The notes beneath the pieces were generated by a model. It was not told where the DNA came from. It was given only the letters and a program-made list of their open reading frames with translations, and did no database searches. Source: Antedon bifida (Eukaryota > Echinodermata > Crinoidea > Comatulida > Antedonidae). Taken from it: DNA of 64,000 bases. The translations under genes and the position numbers were made by a program. The stretch covers positions 27,031,409 through 27,095,408 of the forward strand of contig OY727093.1 in assembly GCA_963402885.1 (NCBI GenBank). The letters run 5' to 3'. Below, piece by piece: positions 23,601 to 32,634 of this stretch (its first letter is position 1; the number at the start of each line of letters is the position of its first letter).

Positions 23601-26343
23601 ATGCACAGAACTTGTCGCAGCCAATCATAAGATCAAATGACAAGGCAAGCTCAGTATTAATAATAATTTTCATTCCCATTCCGGAATCACAATTTAAATG
23701 TTGCATATAAGTATACAAAGGAAATAATATATCATGGCATTTTTTATTGTAGATATTTTCATTTTCAGTGAAATAACAACACGTTGCCGTATGCTTTCTG
23801 TTGCAACTAATTCATTAACTAATTAAAAGTTGTATAATAATATATTTTAATATAAATATATAATAATAATTTTCAAAAAACGTAGATTTGATGTAATTAA
23901 GAAAAAAAGAATAGTTTCAGAAAGTGTTTGCATAATCTATAGACATACCCTCAACATATACAGAGAATTTGCAATAGCCTGTAGCTCCATTTAGCGTCGC
24001 TGATATTTCAACTAGAGTTAAACCAAGAAGAAAGTTGTCGCCAGGTTGATGAGAGCTGGTGATCGGTATATCTTGACCATCAATTTGAACAACTGGTGCA
24101 GTCCATGTTACACTTGCGTAGTTGACACCACTGTCTGTTTCCGTAATGATGTTTTCGGGACAGGAACTTTCAAACGCACTACCAAAATCAGGGGAGGAAG
24201 AGGCGCCTTAAAAAACAGTAACGCAACTATTAATTTGAAAAGAAATGCTACGCAATTGGCCATACATCAATAATATATATAATCAAAATATGGACAGAGT
24301 GTAAGAATGTACAAAAAAATTAATACATAATTAATAAAGAGGCAATAATTTTACGACAAAAAATATACGGAAAACTCCAAATGTAATAACAAAATGATAT
24401 TGATACGTGAGAAAGGTTTAGCAAATAGAGTTTATAACAAAGCAGAGCAGGGATATTAACATTAAGCAAGACAAGCCTGAGCTTTTTAGTCGCGTGGACG
24501 CGACTCTATAGTTCACTATGTCGGTCGGTCGGTCGGTCGGTCTGTCGGTCTGTCTGTCGGTCCGGTATCACTATGCGTTTTATCGCTTTTCTGTACTTTT
24601 TGAACTGTTTTGATGTACAGAAAAGTTTTAAAGTACATTACTTTTTGAAAGTTTATTTTTTTCTGAGAGCACGCGACTTATGGCTGTTGGCCTTGTTTTT
24701 ACACGGTTTTGGATGTTTTTAGGAATCAAAGAGTGATCTGCTGTTAAGAAAATGTGTTTACCGATGGGTTGTTTGCAGAGTCCACAACGTCCATGACTAC
24801 ATCCAACTTCTTCCCAGTCATAGCTGAGATGACTCTCCATTGCGTGACATACTTCCCACCAATAAGTTTCCAAGTCATCGGCGTCATCAATATAGTCAAC
24901 TGGAGTACCATCAGTCCAATCTAGTTCTACATCAGTAGGCCTACCAGACGTTTGTGCCACTGCTACAAGACCTATAAAAACACTACTGTGTCCCGAGTCT
25001 GCACACAGTCCTCTTACAAATTCATTCTCTGCGTTAGAATGAATTGATATAGGCTGAGCACCAATTCCCTGGCAATTGCTGACGTAGTCATCATAATCAT
25101 TGTTGTTGCATCCCATTGTGTAGCAGTTACCTTGATAAGTATCTCCGATACATGCTTCAGGGGACTCTATAAAAGCAGTCAAGAGATAATTCATATGTTT
25201 TTATTGTACGTTAAACTTGTACGAAAGGTAATTAAGTTAAATGATTTAATATGAAATATTTTTTTAAACTTTTCAATACATCAATTTATTCAATGTTATA
25301 CAGTGATTGGAATTTGCTGTATGGGTATTGGTTTGTCGAAGATCGTAATAATCAATATTCAAAAAGGCAGGCCAGCCGAAGATGCTATATATCTCCTATT
25401 ATAATTATGTCTGTTTATAAACACCGTCTGCTGGCCACCTAAGAATAATACTACGTTCTATAGTCTAAATTAATAGCATTTTAAATTATACCAAATATGT
25501 TAAATGTTACAAGTTAACTTTTTTTATTTGAAGACCTCACTTTTAAACTCTAAATGTGTATACAAAGTAAAAATATAACCACTTTTACGAACTTAAAATC
25601 ACTGAGAACTCGCAAACTGCTCGGTTGCAAGAGCCGTCTGTATAAATGTGTGAAATCCGCGTGACTCCTGCAAAGAACTCGTCTGATTCGTACAAGACAA
25701 TTTTGTCGGGATTGTTATCAATATAGTCTACAGCCGTTGAATCTGGAATAGATAGTGATGATCTACTTGCTTCGCCATCATTTAAAGTTATATAAACGTC
25801 GTCAGGGCAATTCGTTATGTTCGGGATCTCATCATCTGGTGAAAAAAGCAGTTGTGATAACTTGATTTTAGTTTGTTACAATGCAAAATATACGATGTAC
25901 TGTAGGCCTTCTTTAAGCACGTTGTAAATGATAGCAGCCTACGTTGTTTGTTTGTATTTTGGCGCCTGTGTCTGTTATGGGTATGGTTACCCCTTTAACT
26001 AAATACAGATACAACTGGTTTATACACTAATATACCAACAGCGTCAATTACTTCATCAATGATTGTGTTGTATGTATAAAAAAAGAGAAATCAAATTACA
26101 TAAATGTACCTCTAATTATCACTTTGAATTTACATGTTGCTTCTTGGCTTCCAGCGTAACTCTTTGCCTTGACTTCTACCTTAGTGGTGCCAAATTCAAA
26201 ATAACTTCCACTCTGATGTGTAGAGGATGACTCATATCCGTCTGCAACGGATACTTGCCAGTAGATACGTTTGCGATTTGTTCCAAGATCTGCTGGCTCT
26301 TTTTGATTACCTGGACAATTAGTAAAACGAACGGCCGCCATAC
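5443..26343 (-). CDS. Adhesion GPCR: HYR2 - C-type lectin - HYR12 - GAIN/GPS - 7TM - acidic tail (33 exons)
   Basis: Multi-exon receptor gene assembled by reading GT/AG borders and phases. Exons from 5' to 3': 26110-26343, 25593-25835, 24762-25166, 23949-24206, 23175-23435, 22694-22936, 22328-22573, 21865-22110, 21515-21760, 21116-21364, 20009-20254, 19494-19739, 19006-19248, 18331-18576, 17896-18167, 17530-17703, 17002-17043, 16521-16632, 15760-15915, 15095-15195, 14097-14164, 13246-13339, 12018-12121, 11565-11673, 11033-11256, 10424-10490, 10216-10298, 9828-9987, 8967-9032, 8687-8723, 8330-8386, 7341-7385, 5443-5624. Every junction keeps the frame, giving about 1,920 codons. The product should be a plasma-membrane receptor with a large adhesive ectodomain, possibly autoproteolysed at the GPS. 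The 7TM part has the family-B2 hallmarks (Cys and WLIVE in TM3, CW in the second extracellular loop, FTWMFAV in TM6). The signal-peptide exon was not identified, so the N-terminus is incomplete. Ligand and G protein are unknown. Joining the last exon to the rest is inference from matching phase. Confidence 0.88.
6034..6160. mobile_element. Short palindrome (MITE-like)
   Basis: Arms of about 42 bp (AATGAATGTTTATGAGTGTA...CAAATAATGG and complement) separated by about 40 bp. Confidence 0.55.
6897..7200. repeat. Direct repeat, two copies of about 140-160 bp
   Basis: 6897-7056 and 7057-7193 share CGTACACAAATAT, GCCAGACGACAGGTGGCG-like and TATCATAGGATAATTTGTGT segments. Lies in the last intron of the GPCR. 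Confidence 0.85.
7341..9032 (-). CDS. Cytoplasmic-tail exons of adhesion GPCR (four short exons)
   Basis: Exons 8967-9032 (MREVRRINRQMLTRSSTIDT and two more residues), 8687-8723 (GSESSIGIDIGT), 8330-8386 (NESYIECFEGQSATELDK) and 7341-7385 (IEDERHVESGSMEN). They follow TM7 in frame. The first is basic, the rest are Ser/Glu-rich and could be phosphorylated. Three of the four have equivalents in the downstream duplicate (40085-40159, 39199-39235, 32106-32150), and that conservation supports them as real exons. Introns are 0.3 to 0.95 kb. Confidence 0.8.
9828..12121 (-). CDS. Seven-transmembrane domain of adhesion GPCR (six exons)
   Basis: Exons 12018-12121 (TM1), 11565-11673 (TM2), 11033-11256 (TM3-TM4), 10424-10490 (start of TM5), 10216-10298 (end of TM5, third intracellular loop) and 9828-9987 (TM6-TM7). 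TM1 includes IGIYIICLMSIIGCIYVL. TM3 has the conserved Cys and MAILMWLIVECIYFYML. TM4 includes GYLICGWGGAACLSAIFFGI. CW opens TM5 and can pair with the TM3 Cys. TM6 is PFFIFTWMFAVMA and TM7 is FSLLFASNGILVALYCYC. These are the family-B2 (adhesion) positions. The third loop is short and basic (KFDGKKRKEYL). All phases agree (0-2, 2-0, 0-2, 2-0, 0-2, 2-0). A TTAA-flanked MITE sits in the intron just upstream of TM1. Confidence 0.93.
12215..12746. mobile_element. TTAA-flanked MITE, copy 1 (piggyBac-like)
   Basis: Bounded by TTAA at both ends, with inverted termini AAAGATGTATTRTCCC. The 532-bp body has no open frame of note. A second copy in inverse orientation lies at 42955-43496. TTAA duplication is the mark of piggyBac-type insertion. 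Located in the intron just before the TM1 exon. Confidence 0.75.
13246..14164 (-). CDS. GPS motif exons of adhesion GPCR (14097-14164 and 13246-13339)
   Basis: The GPCR proteolysis site is split by an intron. The first exon ends AVCSFWDEGDR, matching the opening C-x-x-W of GPS motifs. The second contains VECRCEHTTTFGIFVP, matching C-x-C-x-H-L-T-x-F-A. In canonical sites cleavage is between Leu and Thr of H-L-T; here the triplet is H-T-T, so the His and nucleophile positions are kept but Leu is Thr. No second Trp is present between the two halves. Self-cleavage is possible but not certain. Phases 0-2 and 2-0, borders ttgcag, gtaaag, ctgcag, gtacgt. Confidence 0.82.
14863..15005 (-). mobile_element. 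LINE 3' tail fragment
   Basis: On the minus strand, CCCCTTTTGGGG, an AT-rich stretch, AATAAA and a short (AAATC)n-like tail, the usual end of a CR1/L2-type LINE. No coding part. Lies in an intron of the GAIN region. Similar short tails occur at 1285-1420, 10630-10740, 56797-56900 and 63450-63540. Confidence 0.5.
15095..17703 (-). CDS. GAIN-domain exons of adhesion GPCR (five exons)
   Basis: Exons 17530-17703, 17002-17043, 16521-16632, 15760-15915 and 15095-15195 lie between the HYR array and the GPS. The first is helical and charged (many Glu/Leu, e.g. TEIDDLEITLLSMAETTELI). The second is only 14 codons (ETVNVTTTVIERKK). The third reads IDIILASEKILTEIATK. The last two turn to beta-rich sequence (KVWSFHFQP, TASIIVTYFERATFEE). 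A helical half followed by a beta half is the layout of a GAIN domain, which holds the GPS loop. Sequence similarity to named families is weak, so the GAIN call rests on position, length (about 195 residues) and the GPS that follows. Phases 0-0, 0-0, 0-1, 1-1, 1-0. Confidence 0.75.
16162..16336. repeat. 28-bp minisatellite
   Basis: Six copies of a 28-bp unit (GCGCCTATAGCCTGATACAC plus eight bases) in the intron between two GAIN exons. Confidence 0.9.
17896..18167 (-). CDS. HYR exon 14 (last) of adhesion GPCR
   Basis: Last HYR module: DDNSGVLPHVESTHNPGDMF, PIGITEVTYTATDETGN and YTFTVRIR, cysteine-free. Unlike the other modules it ends in phase 0 after a short extension and feeds into the GAIN region, marking the end of the shuffled phase-1 block. 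Donor gtaagg. Confidence 0.87.
18331..18576 (-). CDS. HYR exon 13 of adhesion GPCR
   Basis: HYR module: KPYFKNCTLDFEV, HDNSEVLPHVTSDVNPGDRF, YDTLVTYTAVDRAGN and CQFTITVN. Phase 1-1, donor gtaagt. A 210-bp palindromic MITE lies in the intron just upstream (18678-18887). Confidence 0.88.
18678..18887. mobile_element. Palindromic MITE in GPCR intron
   Basis: Inverted termini AAGCCTGTTTTCCTGTCGAC and a matching complement at 18887, arms of about 40 bp or more. It lies between HYR exons 12 and 13. Confidence 0.75.
19006..19248 (-). CDS. HYR exon 12 of adhesion GPCR
   Basis: HYR module: EPPLFIYCPANIITP, TDNVDVLGVVSNHIPGDVF, RLGVTTVVYNATDRATN and CQFNITVI. Both cysteines kept. Phase 1-1, donor gtaaga. 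Confidence 0.88.
19494..19739 (-). CDS. HYR exon 11 of adhesion GPCR
   Basis: HYR module, cysteine-free and rich in N-glycosylation sequons (NLTS, NITV, NITS). Contains QDNSGEP, HRPGDIFYVGATDVTYTAID and FSILVL. Phase 1-1, donor gtaagt. Confidence 0.86.
20009..20254 (-). CDS. HYR exon 10 of adhesion GPCR
   Basis: HYR module lacking both usual cysteines: IPSFTSQPENILVV at the start, THQPQTTFYIGNTTVTYWAY in the middle and FSFKITVL at the end. The fold pattern and length (82 residues) are preserved. Phase 1-1, donor gtaact. Confidence 0.85.
20600..20875. repeat. Degenerate short tandem repeat
   Basis: Irregular copies of a 16 to 19-bp unit (ATCATGCATTTACAGTAT) in the intron between HYR exons 9 and 10. 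Long open frames here are repeat artefacts. Confidence 0.8.
21116..21364 (-). CDS. HYR exon 9 of adhesion GPCR
   Basis: HYR module ending ATDDAGNYAVLTFYIAII. The first cysteine is lost and the remaining ones are rearranged (TINCTHVPGH, NCFATDDAGN). Phase 1-1, donor gtaatg. Confidence 0.86.
21515..21760 (-). CDS. HYR exon 8 of adhesion GPCR
   Basis: HYR module with SPVFSNCPANISSPTD, SDNSGANLLIS, VFRLGIHEVSYLATDSSGNE and CGFSITIF. Phase 1-1, acceptor tcatag, donor gtaaga. Confidence 0.88.
21865..22110 (-). CDS. HYR exon 7 of adhesion GPCR
   Basis: HYR module reading TPPVFTNCHSDIAV, TDNSLIDPVID, then YPIGETSIEFTATDNSGNTA and CEFKVTVI. Phase 1-1, donor gttagt. Confidence 0.88.
22328..22573 (-). 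CDS. HYR exon 6 of adhesion GPCR
   Basis: Textbook HYR sequence: QPPTVGLCPDVV, SDNSGVPPSVTSTHTNGQTF, PLGDTTVNVTATDEGG and CQFIVRLE. Phase 1-1, donor gtgagt. The closest to consensus of the array. Confidence 0.9.
22694..22936 (-). CDS. HYR exon 5 of adhesion GPCR
   Basis: Classic HYR module: APIIACSTEI at the start, SDNVGVTSFSCDQSG, then PIGVSTITCTASDAANNQNQ and CTYDVNVT. The second cysteine pair is complete, as in hyalin and complement-linked HYR domains. Phase 1-1, donor gtaaat. Confidence 0.88.
23175..23435 (-). CDS. HYR exon 4 of adhesion GPCR
   Basis: Divergent HYR-like module, 261 nt, phase 1-1. It keeps DNSG and the closing GCRYNVTVI strand but has extra cysteines (NSCRIETDYICPGD, GLCTYTGC), so an additional disulfide is likely. 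Acceptor ttttgcag, donor gtaagt. Confidence 0.83.
23949..24206 (-). CDS. HYR exon 3 of adhesion GPCR
   Basis: HYR module with ESSCPENI near the start, SSHQPGDNFLLGLTLVEISA in the middle and YCKFSVYVE at the end. It has a longer Ser-rich lead-in than its neighbours, as a linker after the lectin domain. Phase 1-1 with good borders (taag before, gtatgt after). Confidence 0.85.
24762..25166 (-). CDS. C-type lectin domain exon of adhesion GPCR
   Basis: A 135-codon phase 1-1 exon encoding a full C-type lectin-like domain. It has paired cysteines (GNCYTMGC near the start, EVCHAMES and GCSHGRCGLC near the end), the FIGL segment and the WTDGTPVDY core typical of the fold. The Ca-dependent sugar-binding tripeptides are not canonical: no EPN or QPD is seen in the long loop, and the WND position reads WEE. 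Calcium-dependent mannose- or galactose-type binding is therefore doubtful, and protein or other glycan ligands are possible. The domain sits between the second and third HYR modules. Confidence 0.9.
25593..25835 (-). CDS. HYR exon 2 of adhesion GPCR
   Basis: HYR-like module beginning DEIPNITNCPDDV and ending VCEFSVIL, more divergent than the others: the DNSG motif is replaced by DNNPDK. The phase-1 donor needed to join the lectin exon would be gttcgt, a poor consensus. The better gtaaaa two codons later is in phase 2 and would break the frame. The 3' border is therefore less certain. Confidence 0.7.
26110..26343 (-). CDS. HYR exon 1 of adhesion GPCR (most N-terminal found)
   Basis: One HYR (hyalin repeat, Ig-like fold) module of about 78 residues. 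It has the early FTNCPGN motif, a central STHQSGSYFEFGTTKVEVKA segment and the closing TCKFKVIIR strand. Phase 1 at both ends (aag before, gtaca after). An ATG lies two bases inside the exon, but nothing hydrophobic follows it, so this is probably not the true start and an upstream signal-peptide exon is expected. Confidence 0.8.
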
Positions 26344-29300
26344 CTTTAAAAATATGTAAAGTTGTAAAGGTAACGTCTGTCCAAAAGTAAGAAGGCGTAT
26401 TGTATTAAAACAGCATTTTTACTTTTTTTGGTTATAGTATCAATTATTGTAGGCCTATACAGAATTTCGCAAACAAAATATAACCCAAATGAGCTGATGC
26501 ACGAAAAGTTGTATACCGGAAAAAGATATAATTATAAATTAATAGGCATATGTACAAACCCCATGGTTCACCTAGAATATCAACAGGTACTTACATAACT
26601 GACATGTTTTAAACAGCAACAAGATCTGTATAATATATAAACAAATATATTAATATTACATTCTAAATTGATCTGAATCCATGTTTGTATTGTACTTGTA
26701 CTGAGGTTGAAATTACTGCTTTATAATATTAATTATAATCGTTTATACGAATTTTGCATTAATTTCACTTTATTTAGCAATTTAAAACCATTAAATTTAG
26801 TATTTTTAAATATTAAATATTAAAATAGATAAGCTACAATCTTATTATGCAATATATATCATTTTATAATTATTATACCGAATCTCAATTTGTAATATTA
26901 AATGTAAATCTTTATACCGTTTTAGGCTCTGTAATATAAATTTTCTCTGAATACTTAGGCTAATTGTGTTATCAAATTTAGATTTTAACACAATATCAAC
27001 ATATTTTGTACAATATAATCTATTAACCTATGGACCACGGACTGTGTAATATCATTTAAATGTCTATTGTTTATCATATATTGTCAACTAAACTAAATCA
27101 TAAGTAAACATGGATCGTATCAATAACAAAGACTAAAATCCTATTTACACAAGGACGATAAAAATAGATTTTTATGCATTGTTTCTATATAAGTATATAT
27201 AAGTTTTCATCCTATAACTTATATATAAGATAGATAACTATCTATCATGTCTTTCATAGAAAACAATATAATACACGTCCAATTAAATGACGTCATGATA
27301 AGTAAGAGCAATAATATCGAGAGACGATGTAACGATTTGTTCTTATTGGATTTGTTTTATCATTGGATTTGGAAAGTATTATTTTATCAACAAAAAAACA
27401 AATTATAAATGGTTATCCAATAGTTCGAGCAGGATAACTAATTTATTTTTAATTATATCTAAGACAAATGTGTGTTTATCTATTTCACCGACCGTTATCG
27501 TCCTAGTATCAGCTTAAATGCCAACAAGCATTTGTAATGAGAATCGTTTTGCTCCTTCTAGCTTATTTTTTTTTTCGGTTTTGTTTAAAATGATAGTTAG
27601 TGGACATGAAGAGGTAGACAGGAGTACCTTGTAGTAAAATATAAATAATTTCCCTAGTGCTTAGCCGTATTATCATTCCATTTATTACGGTAATCAATTA
27701 GCAAAACATGACTATGCCTATTGCTTGCTCCTGGCAGGATTGTACTTGAAATTCAGCGTTTAACCCAATATATAGACAAACGATCTAAGTAACCACTTAT
27801 CTCAGTTACTAAAAAATGCATTTGATAATAACAATATTATACAGAATTTTAGAAGCATTCCGTATCAAAATAAAGATAATGTTTAAATTATATTATTTTA
27901 TATTGTATTACTATGAAATATGCTATAAACTATTTAAATATGTTAATTTTTTGAAAATTTTAAACTGTAAAACCATCTGTAGTGAGAAATTAACTACATC
28001 TGCAAGGTGGTCAGAAAGTTAAACATTTATAAACACGATAACATTTAGGTCAAATGTGGTAGAAAATGGTAGGCCTATCATTACATTTTATAATATATAC
28101 ATTTTAAAAATATTTTATGTACATTTTTTCAGGAAATTTAAAAAAATACCAAAATCTCTTTTTCTACACATTTTGAATAAATGTGAATAACATATACATT
28201 CCTAAATTGAAAATAATGTTTTCAATAATTGTTTTAATTATTGTACACCTACCTTAAAGAATAATGCCATATTTTGTGTAGTTTCAGTAAGCAGCTATTT
28301 TGTGTAGATATAGACCTGACGATTTCTTGCAACTCATTATTAATACTACGAAGATATTGTATTTTAAGTACTCTATTGATCGAATGATCCATAAAGATAT
28401 AGCCTACGTACTGTTATAGATCTTTGATTGGCTGTTTGTTTTCGATTAATTTTGTTTCCATGGTAAATCCCGTGACCATTATAGAACACACAAACATTTA
28501 AAGAAATTATAGATTAATTCACTAATTTCATTCAATATCAAATATGAACCGCGTTAAACTATATTTTTAGTCACTTAAAAACGCGACTTTATAGCTTACT
28601 ATATAATAATGTATAAACATTTTTAGAATCGAGAGCAACATGTTGTGTAAAGTTGAGCAGTTACATGATTTGTTTAAACGTAATAAGCAAATCAACATAA
28701 AATGTTTTTCTTCATTTATAAGTAGGCAAATTCATATAAAAGCATTATTATGATAAAAGCTAAAATAAATACACAGAACAATATATTGAATAATTCATAC
28801 GGGTACTGCACTTTTAAAAGTACAGATGTAGGCATATATTTATAATTCATTTATTGAATTGCAATTGATTTTACGAATAATTAGAGTTCAAATCAATAGT
28901 AACTTACACTGGACTTATTTGACAATATGAGAATATATGCATACAATAGGTCTAATGCATGTTATAAATGCGTAAAAAAATGTTTGCTAATGTTATTATC
29001 GTTTATTATCAATTTGTAATAGAGCGCTATTTTTATAGTTTGGTTTGATTTGATTTTTTTTAATGATTTATTTAATATTGGCTCAATACAATTACAACAG
29101 AATACATAAAATCACAAAATGAAAAAAAAAGCCAGGATTGTCAAAAGCGAACCCAATCACTGTTTAAAGACTTTACTTTAACAGAAATAAAATATATAAT
29201 AGATACAATATAGGCAAAATGACGGTTAAAAAATAGGAATAGGAAAATAAAAAAAAAATTAAATAAATTGATATCTAAGACATTAAGCACAAAAAAAAAC

Positions 29301-32105
29301 AGCAGAGACCAGGGAAAATCAAAAAGAAGAGAGCCAAGGAGAGGAGAAATCAAGAATGGAAATAGTGTTGGCGAAGACTAGTCACAAATCCTCGAAACAT
29401 ACCAATAAGAGCAAGGTCTCTTCAATCTGAGGGAAGACCATTCGAAACAGAATTTAGGAAAGAGTGAAGATTGAAAACAGTTCGAGAAAAGGGCGGCCTT
29501 AATAGAAGATCAAATTTGTGACGAGAAATAGGAGAAAAAAGGAAGAAACATCGATATCAATAATAGTGTATAAATATTTAACAACAAAGATAATAGTTAG
29601 AACATCCAAATGATCACAGTCATATTTAACACAGGTTATCCTCTGGATTTTAAGTGTGTGTTTTATTTATTTAAGAGCAGTTTTGATGAGTCAGAGTCAA
29701 AGATTACTATAAATGGAACTCTTTTTTGTTATTTTAATATATTGTTTATTGACTCCTTCACTATACGACAGTGCGTGTTAGATCGATTAATTTCTAATTT
29801 TGACAATAATATTGATCTTGTTTTATCGATTCACGTGAGCAATGGGCATAGTTTGTATCGTAGACCTACTTAACGGAGTGCGAGTAACGACACTTATTGA
29901 GTAATTTACACGTTTATCAATGTTTATGAAAGCTCAGGCGCAATAAATTTATTTCCAACACGTTAAGTCAAAATAATTAAAAATTAAATCTATATATCAA
30001 TTTACGTAAGGGCAAAATTGGGTAAATCGCGCGTTATTTCTAAAATGTTTACTCGATGGTATATAAAGTTGGTTAGAATCTCGGTACTGATTTTAACCAC
30101 CTGATGTAACCCTGTTTACTAATTAAATTGAGTTAGATAATTAGTTATTGACAATTAAAACGAATTTAGGTTCAACGATCGTGGTATACACTGTCTAATG
30201 GTTGTCCTCTTGAAAAATACCTGCACACAATAATGCGAGGATGCTTCGCATTTTCCTATCTCTTCCTACGATATTTGTTTTTAATAGCTGAAAACCGGTT
30301 GAACAGCTCGAGTACAGTGTCATAATATTGAAGACAGGCTTATTTTCATAAAAAAATACTATTTTGATAGATTTAATATACGTTTATACAAATGTATTGA
30401 TTTGCGATGAATGGAACATTCCAATCTCTCAGACTCTCAGTTGGAGCCCTTGGTTTAACACAAGTAGGTAAATGTATGGGCCTTCGGAGAATAAACTTAC
30501 AACTGAGATATAGTATTGCAATACTTTGACAATATTGTAAATACGTATTAACCATTTTTGGTCGCCATTTAAATCGAAATTTTCTTACTGTGAATGTGGT
30601 TACTGTCAGATATATAAACACATATACAAAGAACATTTATTACTGTGACTGTGGGTAGGCTCTACTGCTGATATATAAACACATATAAATATACATATAC
30701 AAATAAAAACTTTATTAGTACTTAGAAAGTACATGTAACGATACACCACTACGAAGTTTTTCTTTTTTATAATTTCAATGGACTATAACAGGGACAGTTT
30801 TTAAAAAGTATTAAATTGTAAATGTTTTACTGTGTATAGTGGTATATTATTAATAGGCCTATCAAACTTTTAAAACAATATTTCGTTACTGAGTGGATAA
30901 AGAATATATTTAAAAATTGTTCTTCCCATCCTCTTCCCCATTCCTCAACTCTAATGTTAGATACAAAACACAAATTGGGTTTGTTTAAATGAGTTCAAAT
31001 AAAAAATTTGGACTCATTTTTAAGACAAGTTTCTCCTTTAGAAGTAGGCCTGGTTGACTACATTATACATCGTGTCTATTTATTCGTTTCTGAAAACGAC
31101 AATGTATTTATAGTCCTGTGGTACGTACATTTGAAATCGCCAGTTTTTTTACGCTGAAATTACTGTATTCGAGAACCATCTGTGGACACGACCTAGATGG
31201 TACGCGACACAGAGACATGGTTGCGTGGTCGTCATCAACATCTCACTGGTGTGAACATTCGTGCAATTTAATAAACCCCTTTTGAGCAATATAAGATTTA
31301 AACAAAATAAAGGCAAGAAACAATCAAATAAACAAAGTCTTGCAATAAGAAAATCAATCAATATAATTGAACTCTTCTATTCTCTTATATAGATTTTTCT
31401 CTCTTACTGACCCAGTTTGCTGTCCATCATATTCTCGTATATTGCTCCAAAGAATATCTTATATTTAACAGATGCTTACCAATCTCACATCATATTGAGG
31501 TCAAAGATCTTGACGTTAGTGTTTTACAATCATGTATAAGGATATTATTTGTCTTCTTAAATATCACACAGTTAAGTGTGCATTAAAGTTATGAATTGGG
31601 TAAAAGAGAATAAATATGACTAAAAATTTGTCCGACTAGACGTGTAAATCTAATAAAGGTAGGCTTAGCAAAGTGTTTTTTGTCGCTCTAACAAGACAAC
31701 CCTAAAACTCACATAATCACATTATTATTTATTACAGAATGTATACAATACGGTAGTCTAATCATAATTAATATAAATGTGACATTTGAATTACATATGT
31801 GTTATTATTTGTATCTATCTTGTTTGACGATTACAAATTTCATACTTGCTTTCCCAATTGTGCCCGTATTGTAAATATTGGAGCCACACCTATGTAATGT
31901 AAGCATTGATTATCATATTAATATCAAAATGAATTTTTAAGAAGATTACGTAGGCAGACACATTATAAGACTGCAATTGGCTGTTAAACTAGTGGAAAGA
32001 TTCAAAATCATTATTTATACACTTCCTTATTGAAGAATTACTTTACTAATTGATCATCTAAATATTAGTTATTTTATATGAAATAATGTAATATTAAACT
32101 ATTAC
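26344..32105. other. AT-rich stretch upstream of the GPCR
   Basis: Expected to hold the missing 5' exon(s) of the receptor. A minus-strand ATG followed by five codons and AAGgtaggt lies at 28250-28274, but it encodes no signal peptide and its best donor is phase 0, so it is not claimed. Only the LINE remnant at 29050-29530 is otherwise recognisable. Confidence 0.4.
29050..29530 (-). mobile_element. LINE 3' remnant
   Basis: On the minus strand the frame near 29520-29410 reads SPISRHKFDLLLRPPFSRTV and NSVSNGLPSD then stop, resembling the RT C-terminus of CR1/Rex-like LINEs. An AT-rich 3' region follows toward 29050. Only the end of the element is present. Confidence 0.6.
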
Positions 32106-32634
32106 CATTTTCTGTGGTGTCCGACTCGATGTGGGCTTCAGCTTCTACGACTGTTCATTAGCCTGTGTATTACTGAGATTATGAATGTAACAGAAGTAAT
32201 ATAAAAGCGCAAACATAGGATTTACAGAGCATGCACAATATCAGTGATGTCGTACAATGTTATAATACTATCGATCCAAATTTGGGAATATCTTGTGGTA
32301 AATACACAAAGAGCAAAAAACAGATAAAAACACAACTAAATAGGCCTATGGCATAAACAATTGGAAGTGGTTAATATAGTGTGTTTGAATGGATGGGATA
32401 TGATTGAAGCTGAAATGAACCAAAGAAAGTAACATTTAAACGACTGGGTAGTTGTAGACGATTGGAGAAAAAATTCGTATACTTATAATAGGTTAAGTAG
32501 TAATGAACTAACATTTATCTTTACGTTTTGTATCTACAAATCCCGCTTTGTTTATTAGATTACATGATGGGTAACGAATCAAAAAATATCTTGAATATGT
32601 TTAAGTTTGAATTAAAAAATCGTATAGAAAATGA

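Noticed and set aside
27537..27593. Plus-strand signal-peptide-like start (MRIVLLLLAYFFF)
   Set aside because: It stops after 18 codons and has no donor site. A hydrophobic run is expected by chance in T-rich DNA.
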